Source: SYOC01 sp050185455
GTDB lineage: Bacteria > Desulfobacterota > Binatia > Bin18
Length of the DNA: 17,195 bases
Direction: 5' to 3'
Assembly: GCA_050185455.1 (NCBI GenBank)
Contig: JBFWZL010000069.1
Coordinates: 1 to 17,195 of the forward strand
Shown here: in pieces, positions 1-6,575 of the stretch
Layout: every line of letters begins with the position of its first letter
Numbering within the stretch: the first letter of the stretch is position 1
The notes under the pieces: generated by a model
What the model was told of the DNA's origin: nothing
What the model saw: the letters and a program-made list of their open reading frames with translations, nothing else
Databases searched by the model: none
Position numbers and translations under genes: made by a program

Positions 1-650
1 CCCAAGGCCAGCGCCGCCGTCGCCACTTCGATCCCCAGCGTGTGGTCTGAGTAGCCAACTGTCAGTCCATACGTCTTCCTGAGCGTCTCCATTGCTCGCA
101 GGTTCACTTCCGCTAACGGCGTCGGGTAGGCGCTGATGCAGTGCAACAAAGCAAGGGTGTTTTCCAGGGTGCGCCCAGAGGACAGATATTGTTCGACCGT
201 GCGCACCGCAGCGCCAACCTCGCTTAACGTCCCCATGCCCGTAGAAACGATCACCGGTTTGCTGGAACGCGCGGCGGCGGCCAACAGAGGGATATAGTCG
301 AGATCACCAGAAGCAATTTTGACAGCGGAAACGAAAGGAGTCATCCATTCCAACGTCTCGACATCGAATGGCGTAGCGATGAATACTAAGCCTTTGGCGC
401 GGGCGGCAGCGGCCATTGCAACGTAGACCTCATCCGCTAAGCGAAAGCGCCGGAGCTGCGCGATACGTTCATGCTGGCTCGCATGAACCAGGCGTTCAGG
501 ATTGATGATTTGTACTTTGACGCCGTCCGCACCAGCTTCAGCGGCAGCGGCCACCATCTCCAGCGCGACTTGTTCGTCACCTTCATGATTGTTGCCGATT
601 TCAGCAATCAGCATGCGCTCACGACGCAGATCCCGACCTTCGATAATCAT
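1..650 (-). CDS. NeuB-family nonulosonic acid synthase (3' end outside window)
   Basis: The first 216 residues of a NeuB/LegI/PseI-type synthase are present and the C-terminus runs off the window. Family members condense phosphoenolpyruvate with an acetamido-hexose to make a nine-carbon sialic-like sugar in the cytoplasm. Visible signatures are AEIGNNHEG at residues 16-24, a TIM-barrel pattern with ATPFDVE and KIASGDL, then STGMGTLSE, LHCISAYPTP and GYSDHTLGIE, all typical of the catalytic domain. The ATG at 650 overlaps the upstream acetyltransferase stop as ATGA, and a GGAGGAGG ribosome site lies about 10 bases before it, which fixes the start. The C-terminal antifreeze-like (SAF) domain expected in full-length members is not in the window. 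The exact sugar substrate (N-acetylmannosamine, bacillosamine-derived or other) cannot be told from this fragment. Confidence 0.93.
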   Translation of the reverse strand, partial: MIIEGRDLRRERMLIAEIGNNHEGDEQVALEMVAAAAEAGADGVKVQIINPERLVHASQHERIAQLRRFRLADEVYVAMAAAARAKGLVFIATPFDVETLEWMTPFVSAVKIASGDLDYIPLLAAAARSSKPVIVSTGMGTLSEVGAAVRTVEQYLSSGRTLENTLALLHCISAYPTPLAEVNLRAMETLRKTYGLTVGYSDHTLGIEVATAALAL

Positions 651-1438
651 CGTCCTAATCCTCCTCCGCCGACATGGGCGTGTAGTACATACGTCGTCTC
701 ACATACGCGAAACCCCATTGATTCATACAAACGCAAGGAGGGTAGATTCGCGGCTTGCGTCCCAACCACCGCAAGGGTTCCTCTCTTCGTGCATTCCACG
801 AGGAAAGCGCCCACCAAGGCTTTCCCCACACCACGACCTTGTTGAGTGTGCTCTACGCCGACGAGATCAATGACACGAGCGTTTTTTCCTTTGACCTTCG
901 TCTCTAAGACCGCGAGGAAGCCTACGGGACGTTCATGAACAAACACGGCAAGCAACTGCTCTCCCCGTTGTCGCGTCAGATAGCTCTGCACCCAGGCGCG
1001 TTTGATTGCGTTAGCGCATTCCGCCGAGATCGCTGGATCCAGATGGAAACGCGAGTAGCGAAAACAAGAAGCAGCGATGCCGAGCAGCGCCTCACCGTCA
1101 GAAGCCGTCGCTTCTCTAACTACGAGGCCAGTATGACAGACAGGGTTCGTGATCATTTGCGGAGCACATGACAAAGTCAGGCTGGCGTCAACCACTCGAA
1201 ACCCGAGCGTATTCAGCGCCGCCACCGTCTCAACCTGGTGGGTTGGCACTTTCGCGTAGTAGAAAGCCGGTTGCGCCTGTGCGGCGCGAGCGGGAAAGCA
1301 CGATGCAAGGAAGTGCAAATCCGGATCAACGCCAGTCGAGAGCTGCTCTCCCACTCTCTCAGGTCGTGATTCAACCACGACGCGAAACGCGTCACGCCCA
1401 AGCTGCTCTGAAAGCCATGGATCTCGCTGGACGATCAT
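647..1438 (-). CDS. GNAT N-acetyltransferase, WecD/RffC-like
   Basis: A 263-residue GNAT acetyltransferase. The acetyl-CoA pyrophosphate loop is seen as QQGRGVGKAL around residues 199-208. It is followed by VGTQAANLPSLRLYESMGF (225-243) and a C-terminal YVLH, a combination shared with WecD/RffC enzymes that acetylate 4-amino-4,6-dideoxyhexose nucleotides. It probably acetylates the amino group added by the DegT aminotransferase encoded two genes upstream. The first ~100 residues are a poorly conserved N-terminal half, as in WecD. The ATG at 1438 overlaps the epimerase stop as TAATG. An in-frame extension to 1492 exists but would run 54 bases into the epimerase, so I reject it. The acceptor sugar is inferred from context only. 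Confidence 0.85.
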   Translation of the reverse strand: MIVQRDPWLSEQLGRDAFRVVVESRPERVGEQLSTGVDPDLHFLASCFPARAAQAQPAFYYAKVPTHQVETVAALNTLGFRVVDASLTLSCAPQMITNPVCHTGLVVREATASDGEALLGIAASCFRYSRFHLDPAISAECANAIKRAWVQSYLTRQRGEQLLAVFVHERPVGFLAVLETKVKGKNARVIDLVGVEHTQQGRGVGKALVGAFLVECTKRGTLAVVGTQAANLPSLRLYESMGFRVCETTYVLHAHVGGGGLGR

Positions 1439-2481
1439 TATGCCGCCTTCTTTTCTCCCGGTTGCCCTTTGCGAGCGAGCGAGAGATACCATTCAATATA
1501 CTGCGCCATGCCGGTTTCGATGGAGTGTGTAGGAGCATAGCCGAGCAGATCTCGCGCCTTCTGCACGCTCAAGGTGCCGCGGAAGGGCATTAAATTGTCT
1601 CGTACGACGTGTTCGATTCCCGCCTCGGGAAAGAACTGTTTTACTATAGCGAGGAGTTCGGCAATGGAACGCGACCGCCCATACGTGAGGTTGAAAATCT
1701 GATTATGGGCTTCGGGCGCTTGCAGCATCAGCAGGACGCCTTCCACCAAGTCATCAATGTAGGTGAAGTCAAGGCGCTCACTGCCGTCGCCATCAACTCG
1801 TAGGGTTGTCCCCTCCAGCGCGCTTTCAATAAAAATCTGCCCCACGCGACGACTGACGCAACGGGGACCATACAAAGCGGAGGGACGAATAATCGTATAC
1901 GGCAATTTGAACACCTGGTTGTAGGCGATGACTAATTTCTCACCGGCGACCTTGAGCGCGCCGTAGATGCCGATAGGATTTAAAGGATGGTCTTCCTCCA
2001 CTTCTGTTGTGAGAAAGTTGCCGTAGACCATGCTCGAAGAGAAAAACATGAACTGTTCCACCGGCATGCCCCGGGCAAAATCGAGCGCGTTTTCTAAGGT
2101 CACCAAGCTATTGTCGAAAGTGCTGTACGGATCTTTGTTCGAGCGGCCAGCATGGGCAATCGCCGCGAGCTGGATGATGACTTGCGGATTTAAATCCGTC
2201 AACACCCGTGAGAGTCCATGATAGTCACGAGCATCGATGGGCGCTATGCGAATCTGGGCTTGGTTTAACAAGTCGAGCCGTTCCTGAATAATACGTAGAT
2301 AGCGATCTTGTTGGGGCAGCTCCGGCATTTTCGTGGTAAACGCCAAGAGGTTATTGTGTTGCATGCTGTCCACAATGCTGACCATGGCGCCTTGCTTCGC
2401 TAAGGCGAGCGCAAGGTGATGGCCGATAAATCCGGCGCCGCCAATCAGGGTAATACGTCGACCTTGGAGGGGAAACTTCAT
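1438..2481 (-). CDS. NAD-dependent epimerase/dehydratase (extended SDR)
   Basis: A 347-residue extended short-chain dehydrogenase/reductase that acts on nucleotide sugars. The NAD-binding GGAGFIG motif is at residues 14-20, the catalytic serine is in FFSSSMVYG (147-154), and the YxxxK pair is Y173/K177. RPSALYGPR and the DFTYIDDLVEG segment are standard for the sugar-binding half. The acid/base Asp-Glu of 4,6-dehydratases (TDEVYG) is replaced by SSMVYG, so an epimerase, or a reductase/oxidase of a similar sugar, is more likely than a dehydratase. Start and stop overlap its neighbours (ATGA with the aminotransferase, TAATG with the acetyltransferase), placing it in the sugar operon. Exact substrate unknown. 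Confidence 0.88.
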   Translation of the reverse strand: MKFPLQGRRITLIGGAGFIGHHLALALAKQGAMVSIVDSMQHNNLLAFTTKMPELPQQDRYLRIIQERLDLLNQAQIRIAPIDARDYHGLSRVLTDLNPQVIIQLAAIAHAGRSNKDPYSTFDNSLVTLENALDFARGMPVEQFMFFSSSMVYGNFLTTEVEEDHPLNPIGIYGALKVAGEKLVIAYNQVFKLPYTIIRPSALYGPRCVSRRVGQIFIESALEGTTLRVDGDGSERLDFTYIDDLVEGVLLMLQAPEAHNQIFNLTYGRSRSIAELLAIVKQFFPEAGIEHVVRDNLMPFRGTLSVQKARDLLGYAPTHSIETGMAQYIEWYLSLARKGQPGEKKAA

Positions 2482-3638
2482 ATGGACGTCTCCTTCACGG
2501 CGTGTTGAAATCGCGCCGCTATATAGTCAATATCTTCTGCGATGAGATGAGGCCCCACGGGCAGCGCGATGGATTGTTCACTCACTGCTTCCGCATGGGG
2601 GAAAAGGTCCGCGCAGTAGCCGTACTTTTGTCGATAGTACAGCATGCGTGGAACCGGCTGAGGATAATATACGCTCGTGCCGATGCCCGCTTGCTTGAGC
2701 TTTTCGGCAATTTCGTCTCGTTTTTTCGCTAATTTTCCGGTGAGCAGCACGCTCAGGCAATAATGACTGTTGCTGCTCTCGATCTCCGGAGCGTCTAGGA
2801 CCATAACATCGTCAAGCGCGACCAACAGGGCTTTGAGCGCGAAAAAGTTGGCGCGACGCTGAGACAAAATTTCCTGTACGCGCCGCAACTGACTGCGACC
2901 GAGCGCAGCTTGTAGTTCACTCATTCGATAGTTGAGCCCCAACGTCACCACATCGTACTGTCCGGGACGGGCGCGTTCGCCATGATTACGGTCCACGCCA
3001 AAGGCGCGCAACAAGTTGATGCGTTGCGCCACCTGAGGATCCCGGGTCACGACCATTCCCCCTTCTCCGGCAGTGATATGTTTGACCGGATAGAAGGAAA
3101 AACAGCCAACCTCGCCAAACAATCCGACATGGCGTCCATGCAGACGGGAGCCTACCGCAATCGCGCAGTCTTCAATCACTTTAAGATCATGACGCTCCGC
3201 GATAGCCAGGAGTTCATCCATGGCGCAAGGCATGCCAAGGAAGTGAACGAGACCGATTGCTTTTGTCCGCGGAGTGATCACGGCTTCGATGCGAGCGACG
3301 TCGATATTGCCCGTTAGGAGGTTACAGTCGACAAAGACCGGGCGCGCGCCAACCCATTCCACGGCGTGCGCGGTCGCGACGTGGGTCTGTGCCGGCACGA
3401 TCACTTCATCACCGGGTCCAATACCCATTTGCAAATAGGCAAGATGAAGAGCCGCCATGCAAGAGCTGACGGAGATACAGTAACAATCTTCCCCGAGGAA
3501 TCGTGCGAATTCCGCTTCAAACTGTTGTCCTTGCGGCCCGTGCGTCAACACAGGAGACTGCAACACGGCCAACACGGATTGTTGATCTTCCTCAGTAATC
3601 CAGGGGCGGCCAAAAGGGATTGTGCGTACTGTCGTCAT
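2478..3638 (-). CDS. DegT/DnrJ/EryC1/StrS sugar aminotransferase
   Basis: A 386-residue PLP-dependent aminotransferase of the DegT/AHBA-synthase type, which converts a keto group on a nucleotide sugar to an amine, usually with glutamate as donor. The PLP lysine is K186 in SFYPVKHITAGEGG. The cofactor-ring aspartate is in VIEDCA (154-159), and the phosphate-pocket segment is SVSSCMAALHLA (56-67). Length and order fit full-length family members. It overlaps the oxidoreductase stop and the epimerase start by ATGA on both sides, so translation is likely coupled. In nonulosonate pathways such an enzyme (LegC, PseC) acts on a 4-keto-6-deoxy sugar. No 4,6-dehydratase is visible in the window to supply that substrate. 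Confidence 0.93.
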   Translation of the reverse strand: MTTVRTIPFGRPWITEEDQQSVLAVLQSPVLTHGPQGQQFEAEFARFLGEDCYCISVSSCMAALHLAYLQMGIGPGDEVIVPAQTHVATAHAVEWVGARPVFVDCNLLTGNIDVARIEAVITPRTKAIGLVHFLGMPCAMDELLAIAERHDLKVIEDCAIAVGSRLHGRHVGLFGEVGCFSFYPVKHITAGEGGMVVTRDPQVAQRINLLRAFGVDRNHGERARPGQYDVVTLGLNYRMSELQAALGRSQLRRVQEILSQRRANFFALKALLVALDDVMVLDAPEIESSNSHYCLSVLLTGKLAKKRDEIAEKLKQAGIGTSVYYPQPVPRMLYYRQKYGYCADLFPHAEAVSEQSIALPVGPHLIAEDIDYIAARFQHAVKETSI

Positions 3639-4654
3639 ACGTAAGCAACCTCAACTTCCGAGCGGGTAAACAGCGATTCGTCACAGGCGGCGCAAATACT
3701 GATCGCGTCAAAAAGTTCCTGGGTATGGGCGCTGAGATCCTCGTCCGCCAAAATCGCGGCAATGAAGGGCGCGATCAGCGCGCCTTTTGACATGGGCAAG
3801 GACGGCAGCGCCACCGGCGCGGCGGTCGCGGCGGGGTCGCGCGTCATATGCAACCTCGGCCCGGCGTCATCGTAGACAAACGTCGCGTTCGTGCCGAAAA
3901 CACGAACGACGTGCTGGTGCCGATGCACGCAGCCAAAATTTGCGGAAACGCGGCCGACCAGTCCGGACGCAAACCGCAGAGTCGCCGCCACATAATCAGG
4001 GAAGCGAAACGCCGTCCGCTCCGTGCAAATCCGATTACCGGCGGCGAACACCGAGACCGGACGTTCCCCGATCATCCATAGTAAAAGGTCAACCAGGTGA
4101 ATCCCCCCGCCTTGCATAACCGAATAATTCACAACATCCTTTCGCCATCCCTGCGTAATCTTCTCCAGCCGCCCATAGAGATACTCGCCATCAAACGCAT
4201 ACGGGGCACCAAACTCTCCGGTTCGCACCTTTTGCCGGAGCCACTGATAGGCAGGCGCCGTGCGGAGCACCAGATTGGAAGAAAGCTTGGCCGTTCCTCG
4301 CCCCTGTTTCCATACGTTTTTAATTGCTTTGAGTTCAGCCGGCGTACGACACAGCGGCTTTTCCACAAACACATGTTTTCCCGCCTCAAGGGCGGCAATC
4401 ACTTGCTCACTATGCGCATCGTCGTATGAAGCGATTGAAACAACTTCGACCTCGGGATCTCGCAAAATTTGCTCGTAACTGTAAGCCGGGATGCCTTCGC
4501 CCAGTCGTTCGGCGAGGCGCTCAGCTTTCTCCGGCTCCACATCATAAAACCAGCGGAGTTGGCAGCATCCCAGCGCTCGATAGGCGTGCGCATGCTGTTC
4601 GCCAATGCCAAGCCCCACCACAGCAACACCTAAGCGGTGTTGCTCTAAGCTCAT
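3635..4654 (-). CDS. Gfo/Idh/MocA-family oxidoreductase
   Basis: A 339-residue NAD(P)-dependent oxidoreductase. The N-terminal Rossmann domain carries GLGIGEQH (14-21), the cofactor/substrate lysine lies in VEKPL (97-101, K99), and the C-terminal alpha/beta domain has GGGIHLVDLLLW with the catalytic-type histidine at 186. These enzymes oxidise or reduce sugars or nucleotide sugars, and several nonulosonate or deoxy-aminosugar clusters carry one. I chose the ATG at 4654 because AGGA sits six bases upstream. ATG 4660 and a longer form from 4693, which overlaps the cytidylyltransferase by 25 bases, are possible but have poorer ribosome sites. The stop overlaps the aminotransferase start (ATGA). 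Substrate not predictable from sequence. Confidence 0.9.
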   Translation of the reverse strand: MSLEQHRLGVAVVGLGIGEQHAHAYRALGCCQLRWFYDVEPEKAERLAERLGEGIPAYSYEQILRDPEVEVVSIASYDDAHSEQVIAALEAGKHVFVEKPLCRTPAELKAIKNVWKQGRGTAKLSSNLVLRTAPAYQWLRQKVRTGEFGAPYAFDGEYLYGRLEKITQGWRKDVVNYSVMQGGGIHLVDLLLWMIGERPVSVFAAGNRICTERTAFRFPDYVAATLRFASGLVGRVSANFGCVHRHQHVVRVFGTNATFVYDDAGPRLHMTRDPAATAAPVALPSLPMSKGALIAPFIAAILADEDLSAHTQELFDAISICAACDESLFTRSEVEVAYV

Positions 4655-4668
4655 ATTCATTCCTGTTC

Positions 4669-5316
4669 TCACCCTTTCGTCTCCTCCCACCACCCATTAG
4701 CGTTCCCCAATGCCTCTAACCGTTTGAGATCTTCTAATGTGTCCACGGCATAACTGAGACCTGCTTGGCGAGGATCGCCTGAAGTCACGTTCAAAATCCG
4801 GAATCGTTGTGGGCGCCGGTAAAACACCGCAGTGACGTGCTCTTTCTCTTCGGCGGACAAAGCGTCGACATCAAGCGTCGCAAAACTCTCAGCCTTTACC
4901 ATCTCAACGCTGTACCCTTTGGGAAAGGTTCGTGGGTACACGTTTGTCACTAAATCGAGGTCCCACCGCTCCTGATATGCAGTGAGAGTTTTGAGCACGG
5001 TAGCGTCAAGCAAAGGACTGTCAGCGCACAGTCGGATAAACCAGTCGCAAGGATACTCGCAAAGACAGTGGAAAAAGCGTTTGGCAACGTTCTCGAGTTC
5101 ACCGCGATAGAGCGGCACGCCAAGGCTTTGCGCGTAACACGCCAATGGATCATCTGACGGTTCAACACTGGTCAATACGACCACAGAGGAGAGAGGCACG
5201 ACTTGGACAATCTTTTCGAGAAGCCGCTTAAGGACTGGCTGTCCTCCGAGCGGGGCTAAGACTTTGCCGGGAAACCGCTGCGAACTCATGCGAGCTTGCA
5301 CAAAGGCGCGGATCAC
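4669..5316 (-). CDS. Acylneuraminate cytidylyltransferase-family (CMP-sugar) transferase, SpsF-like
   Basis: A 215-residue nucleotidyltransferase of the CMP-NeuNAc/CMP-Kdo synthetase superfamily, in the SpsF-type branch. It activates an acidic nine-carbon sugar with CTP. The nucleotide-binding segment is AFVQARMSSQRFPGKVL (4-20), followed by RGELENVAKRF, then RLCADSPLLD with the metal-binding aspartates. VYPRTFPKGYSVE and YAVDTLEDLKRLE near the C-terminus are typical of the SpsF group. The start is GTG at 5316, preceded by a purine-rich AAGGAAGGGATGAG stretch. No better ATG is in frame. It is the first gene of the sugar operon, follows a 231-base gap and is the natural partner of the NeuB-type synthase at the other end. 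Confidence 0.9.
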   Translation of the reverse strand: MIRAFVQARMSSQRFPGKVLAPLGGQPVLKRLLEKIVQVVPLSSVVVLTSVEPSDDPLACYAQSLGVPLYRGELENVAKRFFHCLCEYPCDWFIRLCADSPLLDATVLKTLTAYQERWDLDLVTNVYPRTFPKGYSVEMVKAESFATLDVDALSAEEKEHVTAVFYRRPQRFRILNVTSGDPRQAGLSYAVDTLEDLKRLEALGNANGWWEETKG

Positions 5317-5547
5317 TTCTCATCCCTTCCTTTTTTGCTTAAAACTGGACACACTAGACAGGAAGAAAGAGCAAGATTCGGACCAGAGAGAGGATAGAAA
5401 AAAACAAGAAGAAATTTGGCGGGGCTCTTGAACAAGCGCGGCGACCAGCTCTTATGGAAGACCTCAAGATCTCAGCAGTTTTTACCGCTTTAGGAACATT
5501 TTTCCATCCACGGCTCGTCGCCAACGCCACCTAGGTTATAGCCCAGG
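5317..5547. other. Intergenic region upstream of the sugar-biosynthesis operon
   Basis: This 231-base gap separates the HDOD gene from the cytidylyltransferase and should hold the promoter of the sugar operon. On the minus strand it has a purine-rich ribosome-site region directly before 5316 and a run of T residues around 5399-5405 that is not preceded by a strong GC stem. A TAAAG box occurs near 5490, but the GCCGATAA half of a sigma-28 promoter is absent. I find no confident promoter, terminator or RNA gene. Confidence 0.5.
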
Positions 5548-6429
5548 TTACAAATAGAGTGCTTTTTCGGTGTCAATAGCTTGACGCACCTGTTCAATCA
5601 TTGCCTGTAAGGACTCTTCATCACCGCATCCCCAGTGAGTGAGCGCTTCGACGGGAGGCGGCAACGGCTCGGAGAGCAAGCCAAAGCCGGCGAGCCCGGC
5701 CAGATAATCCGCAACACGCAAGAGGGACGCGAGCGAATCCGGTTCCTGGGCGGCCATCACATCATCATGATGATGCATGACGGCGTTGCCGATTTCACTG
5801 TCGAATTCCCAACAGTCCATAAGGACAACGCCAATCAACGTGTGATCCGAGCCATAGGTGTCTTTTTCCGTCGCCAACACGGGGAGGTTTTCATCCTTGA
5901 TCTTCTTGGCGAGAGCCCGGAAACCAGGTCCATCGCCGTGCAGAAGCACCATCTGCCCAATATCGTGCAAGAGTCCGGCTAGGAAAGCAGTTTCAGTCTC
6001 ACGGAAGCCGCCCTGTCGGGCCAACAGCTCGGTAGTCAACGCAACCGCCAAGGAATGATCCCATAACGCCACAGCGATGGGAGACTGGTCACGGCACAAC
6101 GATTGCGCCGTTGAGGCGACTAGAACCCGTTGCACCGTTCGCAAGCCCAGCACTTGAATCGCCTGGACCAACGTCTTTGGTGGAGTGTAACGACCATAAA
6201 AGGCGGAACGGGATACCGTGAACAGCCGCGCTACCAAGGCGGCATCATCTGAGAGTAACCGTGAGAGCTTAGCCATGTTGACATTGGGATCGCGCACCAT
6301 GCGCAACGACGACGCCACAATAGCCGGCAGTGGGGGAAGTTTACAACGTTCGGACACCTCACGAAAATATGCCCGGACTTGTTGTTGCTGGGTTCTTACA
6401 TCATTCGTGTTCTTCTCTGCTATTTGCAT
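5548..6429 (-). CDS. HDOD domain protein
   Basis: A 293-residue HDOD protein. The N-terminal part (about 25-230) has the HDOD pattern PPLPAIVASSLRMVRDPNV, then a WDHS histidine (H125), the HD doublet in LAGLLHDIGQM (H155-D156), and HTLIG and HHHDD downstream. Members are regulatory or scaffold proteins in signalling, often near chemotaxis or c-di-GMP genes. Unlike HD-GYP phosphodiesterases there is no GYP motif, so c-di-GMP hydrolysis is not expected. No partner domain is fused. The start at 6429 has GAGGT 7-8 bases upstream. An in-frame extension to 6522 would read through a 14-bp perfect inverted repeat and is rejected. It follows the hybrid kinase, so the two may work together. Confidence 0.88.
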   Translation of the reverse strand: MQIAEKNTNDVRTQQQQVRAYFREVSERCKLPPLPAIVASSLRMVRDPNVNMAKLSRLLSDDAALVARLFTVSRSAFYGRYTPPKTLVQAIQVLGLRTVQRVLVASTAQSLCRDQSPIAVALWDHSLAVALTTELLARQGGFRETETAFLAGLLHDIGQMVLLHGDGPGFRALAKKIKDENLPVLATEKDTYGSDHTLIGVVLMDCWEFDSEIGNAVMHHHDDVMAAQEPDSLASLLRVADYLAGLAGFGLLSEPLPPPVEALTHWGCGDEESLQAMIEQVRQAIDTEKALYL

Positions 6430-6496
6430 GTTGATACCTCGCTCTAATGGGGGCATCGGGAGATAGGCGTGCTTCTTTACTGACGGTTGAATTACG

Positions 6497-6532
6497 CCCT
6501 TCGGTATTGCATCACCACGCAATACCGAAGGG
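6497..6532 (-). terminator. Perfect 14-bp inverted repeat after the hybrid kinase gene
   Basis: The arms 6497-6510 and 6519-6532 are perfectly complementary (CCCTTCGGTATTGC and its reverse complement) around an 8-base loop. It lies 44 bases beyond the kinase stop and about 70 bases before the HDOD start. The stem is strong, but neither strand has a T-run after it, so it is not a textbook intrinsic terminator. It could be a transcript-end or processing hairpin, or an operator for a dimeric regulator of the HDOD gene. Confidence 0.45.
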
Positions 6533-6575
6533 AAAGGCGGAAAGGGATCAGGTTTGCTCGGTCAATCCCCGTTCC

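Noticed and set aside
1439..1492. Longer start for the acetyltransferase (18 extra residues)
   Set aside because: It overlaps the epimerase end by 55 bases, while ATG 1438 gives a clean TAATG overlap.
471..1593. Several plus-strand ORFs (e.g. 471-845, 935-1171, 1168-1593)
   Set aside because: They lie opposite clear minus-strand enzymes (NeuB-type synthase, GNAT, epimerase), have no family resemblance and read as low-complexity shadows.
5470..5500. Sigma-28 promoter ahead of the sugar operon
   Set aside because: A TAAAG box is present, but the sequence at the -10 distance (GAGATCTT-like) does not match GCCGATAA.
6430..6522. 31-residue N-terminal extension of the HDOD protein
   Set aside because: It runs through a perfect 14-bp inverted repeat and lacks a domain match. 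ATG 6429 has GAGGT well placed upstream.
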